Below are positions 10,782 to 19,902 of a DNA stretch of 64,000 nucleotides, piece by piece (position 1 is the stretch's first letter; every line of letters starts with the position of its first letter). A model generated the notes under the pieces. It searched no databases and was not told the origin of the DNA. It saw only the letters and a program-made list of their open reading frames with translations. The translations under genes were made by a program, and so were the position numbers. The stretch is from Persicaria tinctoria (Eukaryota; Streptophyta; Magnoliopsida; Caryophyllales; Polygonaceae): positions 63,411,038 to 63,475,037 of the forward strand of contig JBANSL010000007.1 of the NCBI GenBank assembly GCA_037127255.1, read 5' to 3'.

Positions 10782-11532
10782 AGAGGTCATTTTGAAGCTT
10801 CCAATTGAGGCTGCATTATTAGTGTACAGGAGGAGTTTGGAGGAGGCAATGGCAACTACCTATTTAGTACTTCCTACTATTACAAGAACAAGTGCTTTTC
10901 AATTCCAGCTGAACTGTTCTATTGGCAGCAAAAGAACCAAAGCCAGGTGCTTTTTTTTTTCCTTCTTCTTTTTGTCTCTTTTGCAGCTTCTGTTGTTACT
11001 TTGTCCTTTAGAGCATAAAATTCTCAGCTAGCCATATTCTTTCCTTGATGGCATTGGATTGATTTTATTTTTTTTTTGGCCTTTTGAGAACATTTATTTG
11101 TAGCTGAAATGAAATTTCTCTAGTTCAGCCTGGAAAATTGTTATGTTATTTTTTTTTACTGATGCTTGCTTTCAACAATGTATGATACAGTACAATTTAT
11201 TTGTGTTGATCTTTCTTTTAGTGTAGCTAAAAAGGTACAATTACCTCCTACCCAACTTGCCCATACACCTACCTAGCACATTTATGGTGTAGATTTATCA
11301 GATTGGGAGCTTCTGAAGCTTCCAACCTTGATCTGACCAATAAGAGGATAGTACAAAACAAGCTATTGTACCACAAGGTAATGCTCACTTGTTGCAACAA
11401 GGTTTTCAGGATACTACAACAGTTCGTTACTTTAATATTTTAAAAATATATTCAACCAAAAAAAATCATTTTAAAAATATGGCACAAGGTAATGCTCAGA
11501 TATTCACTCATTGCACAATTTTTTAAAATATT
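10782..11532. other. 3' region of the zinc-finger gene and spacer
   Basis: T-rich sequence probably includes the 3' UTR (to about 11150). No single clear polyadenylation signal stands out. A palindrome GGAGCTTCTGAAGCTTCC lies near 11307. The remainder is non-coding. Confidence 0.4.
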
Positions 11533-11763
11533 GCTAATCTGTTTCAAAATAAAAGTCGTTTGAATTTTTGCACATTTTTTTAAGAAAGTAAAATTTCTAG
11601 AAAATATTATTTTTTTAATCATTTTTTTTACAAATTGATACTTATTAGTAATAAGTATCAATTTGTAAAAAAAATTAATTAAAAAAAATATATTTTATAG
11701 AGATTTTACCTCATTAAAAAAAGTGTAAAAAGTCAAGCGACTTTTATTTTGAACTGGAGGGAA
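11533..11763. mobile_element. Decayed Stowaway-like MITE
   Basis: The right end reads GAACTGGAGGGAATACTA. The left end has TGTTTCAAAATAAAAGTCG, the reverse complement of the right subterminal CGACTTTTATTTTGAACT apart from a few changes. The GGAGGGA end and the AAAATAAAAGTCG arm are typical of Tc1/Mariner Stowaway MITEs. The left terminus has lost its CTCCCTCC block. Confidence 0.55.
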
Positions 11764-12103
11764 TACTATAAATACTTTGCATAAATTATTATACTCTTAT
11801 TCCTTTAATTTTATTTTTTTTTAAATTCTTTCTTGAAAATTACAACTAACTATTTGATAATAATTTTAAATTTGATTATATAAAGTAAATACCAATATAT
11901 TTAAAATAACAACATTAATGCAGTAACAATCACACTCTAAATAATTTATATTTTAATTAACATTTTGTCCCCAACTTTCAAGTTCCATACTAGTAGATGT
12001 TACATCAAATAACTAAGATATTTCATAAAATAATAAGTTCAATATTATCTATACACTCTAAGAGCAAAAAATAAATAATCAAATAAAGTAGAAACTAAAA
12101 TAA
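11764..12103. other. AT-rich spacer, nothing recognised
   Basis: About 340 bases of AT-rich DNA with no coding frame or paired repeat ends. Confidence 0.5.
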
Positions 12104-12583
12104 GGGTTCGTTTGGTTAGCTTTCTACTTCCCGGGAAGTCAAAATCCCAGGAAGTAGGAGTGAATACATGTGTTTGGTATGTTGTTTTAAAATGAGAAAA
12201 CCTAGGAATTGAAATTCCTAGGAATTTAAATTCCCATGAAATGGTGGAATTTAACTTACCATGAGGGGTAGGTAAGATCTACTTCCTCCATTATTTTTTT
12301 CCAAATCTCCTATAAAAATTTATTTTTTATAAACAAAATCTCCAATTTGCCCATATAGATTTTGATTTTAAACAAAAAGCAAAAGGTTACAAGAGTAATT
12401 TTAAATGAATTACTATGAAAATTCCATGTTCAACCAAACAAAACATAGGAATTGAATTCATGGGAACTTATTTCCAACCAAACATATTTTTACATTTCCC
12501 ATGAAGTAGAATTCATGGGAATTACATATCCCGGGAAGTTACTTCCTAGGAAGTCTACTTCCCATGTTAAACCAAACGAGGCC
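12104..12583. mobile_element. Tourist-like MITE (PIF/Harbinger) with TAA TSD
   Basis: The termini GGGTTCGTTTGGTT and GGCCTCGTTTGGTT (reverse complement of the right end) are flanked by TAA at 12101-12103 and 12584-12586. Inside are repeated CTTCCCGGGAAG-type palindromes and CCATGAA motifs shared with the element at 499-811. It is 480 bp and non-coding. Confidence 0.75.
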
Positions 12584-12678
12584 TAAAAATCTCTACATCT
12601 ACTTTTCCTTGGGAAGAGGGGCTTTTATGGAAAGCCAATCATCATTTGTTTTTCACAAAATATAAAATTGGCGAAAAT

Positions 12679-12912
12679 GCTCCAGTTGGGGTGGCCTATT
12701 GGTAAGGAGCAAGGGGAGGGGTAAGGAGATCCCGGGTTCGATCCCTACTTTCGCCCCTTTCCTTGGTGAAAATCCAAGGTTTACTTTGTTCCTTACCAGT
12801 GGATCGAGCCGGTCGGCGCAAGCCGGTTTACCTAGTACGTGGCTCTTACCGGCTGGGTCACGTGCTCGGAGTTTGCCACCGAAAGTGGGTTCCTCGTCAT
12901 AAAAAAAAAATT
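12679..12912 (+). mobile_element. tRNA-derived SINE with exact 11-bp TSD
   Basis: Box A (TGGCCTATTGG, about 12692) and box B (GGTTCGATCCC, about 12735) of a Pol III promoter are followed by a tRNA-unrelated body and a run of A. The insert is flanked by perfect direct repeats TTGGCGAAAAT at 12668-12678 and 12913-12923. Length 234 bp. The layout resembles Au-like angiosperm SINEs, but family membership was not checked. Confidence 0.85.
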
Positions 12913-13209
12913 TTGGCGAAAATTATCCACAAATTTAGTGTTTTTTCAAAGAATCGCCTACAATTCTTTATTTATGTGTATAAAATATTAAGAAAATTAT
13001 TAAGTTATCACTTTATTTATCAAAATAAACTTTATAATAAAATATATTTACTAAAAAAAATTATGAATACAGTAATAATTTAACATTGTCGTAACATTTT
13101 TTACATTATATAAAAAGAGTTGCATGTGGATGTTTTTTTTAAAAGAAAATCAAATTTATGTGTGATTTTATATAATTTTCTATTTTTCAGTAAAATTTTC
13201 TATTTTACT

Positions 13210-13691
13210 GAAAAGCCCCTCCATCGGGTTCCTTTAAACTCAACTTTGACGTTGCTATCTCTGGTTCTTCTAATGGATACTTTGGATATGTTATCAGAAA
13301 CGACACATGGATACCTATTTACTGGGGCGCCGACCCATCCTCCATATGTTCTGTTTCGGGTGCTGAGTGTCTTGGCTTTTGGAATGGTCTCAACGCAGCA
13401 CGAGAACTAAATCTAACCAAATTAATAATCGAGGGTGATAACCTCACAATCACAACATGATTGTCTCGGACAGTCTAGTCTTCCTAGGTTTCTTTTCTTC
13501 GGATGAGATTCGTCATGTCTGTAGGGAGGCTAATCGAGTTGCGGATCACCTATCGCACCTCAACATAGCCTTCTCAAGTATCTCGGCACCTGACGACTCC
13601 GTGCTTCGTAATCTCGTCTGTCTGGATGCTCTTGGTATATAAGGTCTCCTTATTGCCACATTATTTCCGGTTCAAAAATAAAAAAAAAAAT
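13210..13691 (+). pseudogene. 3' remnant of an L1-type LINE (RNase H domain)
   Basis: Three-frame reading gives fragments of the plant LINE RNase H domain: FKLNFD near 13229, then GAECLGFWNGLNAAREL and IIEGDN up to about 13440, and after frameshifts HVCREANRVADHLSHLN near 13513-13566. These match the usual order in L1-type ORF2 C-termini. The segment ends in an A-rich tail (about 13675-13691). It is 5'-truncated and carries stops and frameshifts, so it is dead. The 61- and 96-codon frames here are pieces of this remnant and not separate genes. Confidence 0.8.
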
Positions 13692-13867
13692 TGGGGGAGG
13701 GAAGGTTCTATAATTTGCTTTTTCTTATTTATAACAAAACAAGCTGAATATTATAAATTGTTACTCGTACTTGATAGGAATATTAGTAGGTAGTTTGGTC
13801 TAATGGGATAATGCCATAAAATATTAATCAATGGAGGGTTGACTGCTGACATACCTATTAAAAATTA

Positions 13868-14896
13868 GGGTAAACCGCATAAAACCACCCTTAAAATAAC
13901 CCATATTGCTCAGAACCACCCCTTATATTTATAATTACGAGAAACCACCTCTTAAAACTACTCCGTTAGCAGAGAGCCACCCATCTTATTATTCCGTTTG
14001 ATTTCCGTTAATAAAAGGTATGAAAAGACCAATTTACCCTCCTTAAAATGTAATTAAAACTTAAGTTTGCTAGAAAATGTAAATTTAATAAAATAAAAGA
14101 CTATTCACCCTCTCCTCCTGCTCGTTCATGTTTGCAGTTGAGGATGAACATGAAACCCAAAATGTTAAAACACATCTCAAAATCATTTAAAAACTAGAAT
14201 TAGTGTAGGCCCTTCGAAGATTTCAGGGTTTAGTTCTCCCTAATTATTATTTGCACTAGATCTGAACCTAGATCTGACACTATTGATTTCAGATCTGGCC
14301 GGAGGACCATCGAAATGTCAAAGGTCGAGCGTCACCACCGTCCCTTCTTCACAAAGCACGCCTATTTCGAGTATAAATTGTCTTTTTTGAAGATCTACTC
14401 CCACAAATCAAGGAGAAATTGAACAAGCAAACTTACTTGTTAATGGGTTCCAGACAAATCCTAGATCTAGGCATGAAATTGAAGAGATTTAGCCTTGCTC
14501 TTAATCGTTAATTTCGTTGTCTCCTTCGATTCTACATATAAATCGCACTATAGTAGACACCACCTACCCAACTTCATTCATGCTTTGAAAAATTTGAACT
14601 CCTGTGTGGCTTGCGTAGCAGCAATGAAGAAGGGGGTGAAGAAACTAGAAAGGGTAAATATAAATCTTTCTCTTTTTTTTTTTGTGTTTTAATCAATTTA
14701 TTTACATTAAAATACATTTAAAAATATATAGAGTAATTTTTTTTAATATATTTAACGGAGAGAGTGGCGGAGAGTTAAAAAGGGTGGTCAATTGCTAACG
14801 GAAGGTATATAAGGGGTGGTTTACAACAATTAAGTATTTAAGGAATGGTTTTAAACAAATGGACCTATTTAAGGGGTGATTTTATGCAGTTTACCC
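13868..14896. mobile_element. Non-autonomous MULE with perfect 9-bp TSD
   Basis: Inverted ends GGGTAAACCGCATAAAACCA and GGGTAAACTGCATAAAATCA (reverse complement of the right end) extend about 40 bp with CACCCCTTA motifs. Perfect 9-bp direct repeats TAAAAATTA flank it (13859-13867 and 14897-14905). It is 1,029 bp. The interior (14130-14690) is less AT-rich and contains a 65-codon frame (14495-14692) of no recognised family. It could be captured genomic sequence, as MULEs often carry. Confidence 0.85.
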
Positions 14897-15649
14897 TAAA
14901 AATTATGTTCATAGTTTGGGTTTGGATGGATTCCTATGTATAATTATTAGCTTAAGATATGATGGTCATCCACCAACGTAACGTGGGTATTTGTCGAAAA
15001 TTTTGGGTATATACAATTAAAAAAAATACATGCTCTTTTTATATTTAAACCCTAAAAATAAATGAGCATCCTAAAAATACTCCAGACAAAATGGCTAAGG
15101 TGTGTAATCTTATTCGTCACTCCATTGCCAAGACGGGGTACATGAATAAAAGAAATTTCTTTCATAGTTAATAAAAGAAATTGTACGTCTGACAAGATGA
15201 GTTCGATTTCCCATGGGCACCCGGACTTGTTGAGATGGTTAATAATTATGCTGGAATCTCCTTCAATCTGAATTTTGTCAATATGTAGCTATAGGGCCAA
15301 TTGTACCCCAAGTTTGAGTGCTAGGGCTTCAGCTTGAAGCGTGCTTTTAATACCTAATTGTTTATAGCCTATGTGTATTGGTTGTTCATTCCGGTCCCTG
15401 ATAATCACACCAGCGGTACTACTGTTATCAGCGAGAGTCGATCCGTCAAAGTTGAGTTTGAATGTACCTTTCGGTGGTTTGCGCCATTTGATATGACGGG
15501 TTTTATTCCTCTTTACTTGATGTCTGACGCTTTGTGAATGAAGGGTGGTGGTACCATCTAATGTACTGTCATATTGATGAGTGTTACTCCAATTTATCTC
15601 GTGTGTAGTAATAAGTTTCAAAGCAGCGTCCCTAGGAGGGACTGATACC

Positions 15650-16687
15650 TAGGGTTGTGCAGAAAAATACGACACGGCTGACACGACACGAAACCGCAAC
15701 AAAACGATACGAAAAAACACGAAACGATATAGATACGACACGATTATGACACGAAACGGTAAAATACGACAATAATCGTGTCGTGTTCGGATCGGCATAT
15801 TACCCTTGTCGGGTATCCGACACGACACGATAATTTTTTTTTTTAAAAAAATATTTGTATTATGTGATAAGACATATAAAATAAATGTCTATGTGTAACA
15901 TATAACTCATGTTGCTCAGATGGTTGGACATTATGCAGCGCGCGGGTGGGTATCGAGCGTCTCGAGTTCGAATCCCGGACTCCCCTTTTTATTTTTTTCA
16001 TTTTTTGTTTCTAGGGTTAGGCACTTAAGCCGCATCTGTCTGGCTGCCGTCTTCTTCTTTCATTCACAATCCAATCTCGTTGAGACTCGCCAGCCGCTAG
16101 CTCCAAATCGCCTCTCCTCCTCTCATCTCCGTCTCTTTCTCCGCTAGACCCAGCCCTCTCCTCTCCTCTCCGGCTCTCTCAATCTCGCATCCTTCTCAAT
16201 CTCGCAGGGACCCAGACCCGCCGCCAGCTCCAACCCGCCTCTCCTCCTCTCCTCTCCGGATCTCTCTCCGCCAGAACCAACCCTCTTTTCACCTCACCTC
16301 TCCTCTCCGGCTCTCCTCAGTTCTCACTCCCTTGTTCAAACACCAGATCTGATCCGGTAAGTTGTAGACTTGTAGCTGCTCGTTTTTGTTTTCCTTCAAT
16401 GGTACTTCCGACAAGTTCGATGCTTCTTCTTTCATTTCCCCCTCTCGATCTCGCAAAGACAGACTCACCACCAGCTCCAACTCACATCTCCTCCTCTCCT
16501 CTCAGGTTCTCCCTCCGCCAGACCCAACCCTCTCCTCCCCGGCTCCTCTCCGCCAGACCAAACCCTCTCTCCGCCGGCTGTTACAGTGTTACTCAACCCA
16601 CTGTACAGATATTCATAAGGAAAAAAAAATCTAAAACACAAAACCCTGATTTTTATAATATCGGATACCTGGTTATGCACAGCCCTA
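15650..16687. mobile_element. Non-autonomous hAT-like element inserted in the LINE
   Basis: Termini TAGGGTTGTGCA and TAGGGCTGTGCA (reverse complement of the right end) are flanked by CTGATACC (15642-15649) and CTGGTACC (16688-16695), matching at 7 of 8 bases. The left subterminal zone (15660-15830) is packed with ACACGACACG-type repeats on both strands, a usual hAT feature. The centre contains a SINE-like segment and about 600 bp of C/T-rich sequence with three degenerate copies of a roughly 120-bp unit (CCAGCTCCAA...CTCCTCCTCTCC...CTCTCCGGCTCTC). There is no transposase, so it depends on a partner. Confidence 0.85.
15908..15990 (+). mobile_element. tRNA-related SINE-like segment inside the hAT element
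   Basis: Box A-like TTGCTCAGATGG and box B GAGTTCGAATCCC sit at tRNA-like spacing, followed by a T-rich stretch. The intervening sequence does not make a full cloverleaf, so this is not called as a tRNA gene. It may be a SINE captured by, or inserted in, the hAT-like element. Confidence 0.5.
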
Positions 16688-17749
16688 CTGGTACCTACCT
16701 AAACACATGTTGGTTACGAATATACCATGTCGTCCACCAAGCGAAAGCAAGTTTACTTAGAGCAGGCTTTGGTAGGATATTACCAATGAATGACATGTTT
16801 GGGTTTATATCTCTCGATAGTGTGATTTGGCTGACTAATGTGGAGTTTATGTGCGCCGGGAATTGGACGAGTGATCTCGAGTATTGGCATTCGAATAGTA
16901 AATGAACATCATCTTCCACAGACCAATTACAAAAATTACATGTAGGGGGGATAAGATCCCCCGTCGGGCGAGCCTATCAGCTGTGGGAAGGCCATTTTGA
17001 CAGATTTTCCACAAGAAATTCTTGATCTTAGGTGGGATGTCGAGACGCCAGATCTAGAAGTTGTTGTCTAAGGGGAGTGACGACTCAGTGGAAACCAATT
17101 TATATGCGCTAGATGTAGTGAACCAGCCCTCTCGGTCCGGCCACCAGTATAATCTATCCACAAAATTTGAGACTGGGAGCGGAATGTCAAGAATTTCCTC
17201 CACAATGTTTTGTAGGAGAACAGTAGAGAGTTTCTCCTCCCACCATTTACCTCCTAGGATATAGTCACTGACTTTATCATTGATGTTGTCAATTATTGGG
17301 CAATCATCCCTTGATTGATCGAATAGAAGATGTTGTAATCCAATTATCAGACCAGAATTTGATAGTAGTCCCGGTACCAACCGACCAAATAAGCCCCTTT
17401 TTGAACTTATCAATTAAGGTTGTAAGTTTCTCCCATTGCCAGGAGGCGGCACCACTTTTCTTATAACGGAGAATATCATCCGATCGAAGATATTTATATT
17501 TTATTATTTGCACCCAAACATTATTCGGCCCAGCCAGCGTTTTCCAAAGCAATTTCATTTGTAGTGCTTCATTCATTTCTTTGGATTTTCTAATCACCAT
17601 GCCCCCACATTTCTTTGTTCTACAAACTCTATCCTAACTAATCAGCAGACGGTGTTGCAGATCTTTATTCCAGAAAAATGTTCTATTGATCTGATCAAGT
17701 TCTCTATGAATCGAAGATGGCAGTAAGAAACTCAATCCTTCGGGTTCGC

Positions 17750-18240
17750 TCATGTTCAAACTTGTAAAGAAAACGTATCTTCTTAAAAATCTAGCAAAGA
17801 AATGGCACAAGCGCACTTTCAATAACATTCACAAATAGATTTTTGTAACAGATGAAAAACTTTTGCAGCTACAACAGTCATTAATTGGTAATCCCAATCC
17901 TACTCTTAGCTATCTACATAAGAGATTACTTAATAAAGGAGAGCGAATGCTTGATTTCCAATGTTGTTACTGGAGCCAAAGGGCAAAGGTTAAACCTATT
18001 AGATTAAACGACACGAATTCAGGATATTTCCACCGTGTTGCCTCCGCCAAACGAGGAAGGAAACTTATCAAATTTCTTATAACAGATACAGGTACGAACC
18101 TGTCTGATTACGATTTGATTAGAAATGAGTTTACAAATAGCTTTGTGGCTAGATTCAAGTCATCTTATAACCATGAACTATCTTTCGACGTCGACCTTAG
18201 TGTTATTGACAATGAAATCTCTTCTCCTCAAGAAATGAGT
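17750..18240 (+). pseudogene. Inverted 5' portion of the LINE (ORF2 linker before the RT)
   Basis: The plus strand reads LKNLAKKWHKRTFNNI, then CCYWSQRAKVKPIRLNDTN, GYFHRVASAKRGRKLI and FLITDTGTN. These are the conserved blocks between endonuclease and reverse transcriptase of plant L1 ORF2 (W.QR.K, GD.NT.YFH, RR...I). The copy carries a stop near 17835. It abuts the minus-strand RT fragment head to head, and the earliest ORF2 part lies at the junction, the arrangement produced by twin-primed 5' inversion. The central part of the RT is missing. Confidence 0.75.
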
Positions 18241-18413
18241 GTTTTGAAAGTGTTTGTTAAAAAAAAAAAAATTAGCGTAAATCTTTCTTTTCAGGTTTTG
18301 ACTGTAGAATCTAAGTGTTAAACATATGTTAGGATATTTTAAAAAGAATTTCATGTGCTTAGATGTTCATGGTTTTAAGTATGTGTTCATGTCCAATATA
18401 TTTTTAGATATTT

Positions 18414-18416
<3 letters not shown>

Positions 18417-18446
<30 letters not shown>
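18417..18446. repeat. (AT)n microsatellite
   Basis: About 15 uninterrupted AT dinucleotides in AT-rich DNA. Confidence 0.95.
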
Positions 18447-18447
<1 letters not shown>

Positions 18448-18451
18448 GTGT

Positions 18452-19902
18452 TCAAGTGTTGAAAGATTATGTATTTTAAGTACTCCGTATTCAAAGAAAT
18501 TATTTGATCATGAGTGTATTATGTCAACCATATGTCAATGTTTTCACCAAACTTTTCAAAGTAACAATTTTACTATTCTATACAAATCTTAAAGTGATGG
18601 AAAATAGTGCCAAATTGTAAGTGGTTTTGAAGTTAATGGGTAATGTTTTGTGAAAGATTTAAGTGGGCCAAATTACGATGTCTCAACTCAAACTTCTCGA
18701 GATCGACTTTAAACTACCTTAAAGAACCTCAAGTGATATGTCCTTAGCATCTCCGTGCCCTAGTAATCTACCACTATAAGCATACGTGATGGATACCTTA
18801 TAAGTCAATACAAGCGTCCAATGTGCGTGGTACGATCAATGTGAGATTCTCGAAATTTCGATAGCGAAGAAGTGAACTCATCATGACTCATCGTGGTGCA
18901 TCGTGTGTGTGGTGAAGGAACTTCTACCCCGTGAGAGATAAAATTTTATGTGTTCCATGTGTTCTTCCGTTCGTGTCATGATGGCGACTCCATAGCTTCT
19001 CTATCCGAACTAGGCGTAATGTCCTGATGACATTGCTTCATTAATGTTCCGAACTCTCATTGGTTAATGTCTAAGATAATACAAAAGTAAAATACAATCA
19101 AACTATATAATAAAAGAATAAATTCGATATCACGCTCGCTTTTGGGAGGAAGACAAGAAACCGGACAATGTGTTATTCAGCGAACGCGAAAGAGATCCAA
19201 AGAAGAACTCGTTTCATACGGGAGCACTCGTTACACTTGAATAGGATATCAGTTCTGCCTATAGTGGCTGCCTTTGAAACCACCGCGGACCATTTGGTAA
19301 CCTGGAAAAGGAAGCCAAGTGGGGTTGAGAAGAAAGCCAATGGTAGTCTGGAATACCATGTTCATTGTGTGATAAGAGTTGACTAACTTGCGCTAATGTC
19401 TAACATATCATCGTACATGTTTTTGTAAAACAACTCCGTCGTATGTGGTTAACCCTAAGTTAAGAGGTAACCGTAAGAGAAATAACTCTCAGACTTTGGC
19501 AATGATGAGTTCGGTGGACAACTAATTACGTTGGATGTAGTTGAGTTGTTTTGCGCTCAAGCAACGAGATAGATATATCGATGTACACGGTTATTCTTAA
19601 TTCCATAGATATCGAGTTCGATCCCCCTAAACCACTCAAAGTATCTCGTTCCTAAGCTTCATATCCGTGGTAGTTCAAGTAGTTGAAGACAATGTGCAAA
19701 GAGAGCTAATGCTGTCACTCCTTCTCTATCTCTAGAGATTCATTCGCATTCAATTATAAGCTTTTGCTCGTTAATCTTAGTATCTTACGTGATCAATGTT
19801 GAAATATCTCAATACCGTATTCTCATTCCTTTATACCTCTTCTCCCTACTTCTTTTTGTTTTCTAAGTTTCGGGACGAAACTTATTTTTAAGGGGGGAGA
19901 TA
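18452..19902 (+). other. Degraded LTR-retrotransposon interior (3' part)
   Basis: No intact reading frame. The right end (19868-19902) reads TTCGGGACGAAACTT then AAGGGGGGAGA, a typical 3' UTR and polypurine tract immediately before a Ty3/Gypsy LTR. The preceding 1.4 kb is therefore probably the worn 3' interior of that element. A 72-codon frame at 19168-19386 has no recognisable domain. Confidence 0.45.

Larger units (their letters stand above)
15060..17745 (-). pseudogene. L1-type LINE ORF2 (RT C-terminus, zf-RVT, RNase H), split by a hAT insertion
   Basis: Read on the minus strand, the segment holds in order the end of the reverse transcriptase (EPEGLSFLLPSSIHRELDQ, 17634-17760), a connector (MKLLWKTLAGPNNVW, about 17550), the zf-RVT region (LAFAWWTTWYIRNQ near 16720), and then an RNase H domain (FKLNFDGSTLADN, RDRNEQPIHIGY) at 15150-15490. 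Its last readable part (HVPRLGN) lies near 15110. The element is interrupted between 15649 and 16688 by a hAT-like element, and several stops and frameshifts are present. No poly(A) tail is visible at the 3' end. The 5' continuation is inverted (17750-18240), as expected for twin priming. Confidence 0.85.

Noticed and set aside
12690..12760. Candidate tRNA gene
   Set aside because: The Pol III boxes belong to a SINE with its own TSD and A-rich tail.
15289..15621. Possible stand-alone RNase H-like gene
   Set aside because: It continues on both sides into LINE ORF2 sequence and is interrupted by the hAT-like insertion.
15908..15990. Candidate tRNA gene
   Set aside because: Box A and B motifs are present but acceptor and anticodon stems do not pair, so it was kept only as SINE-like.
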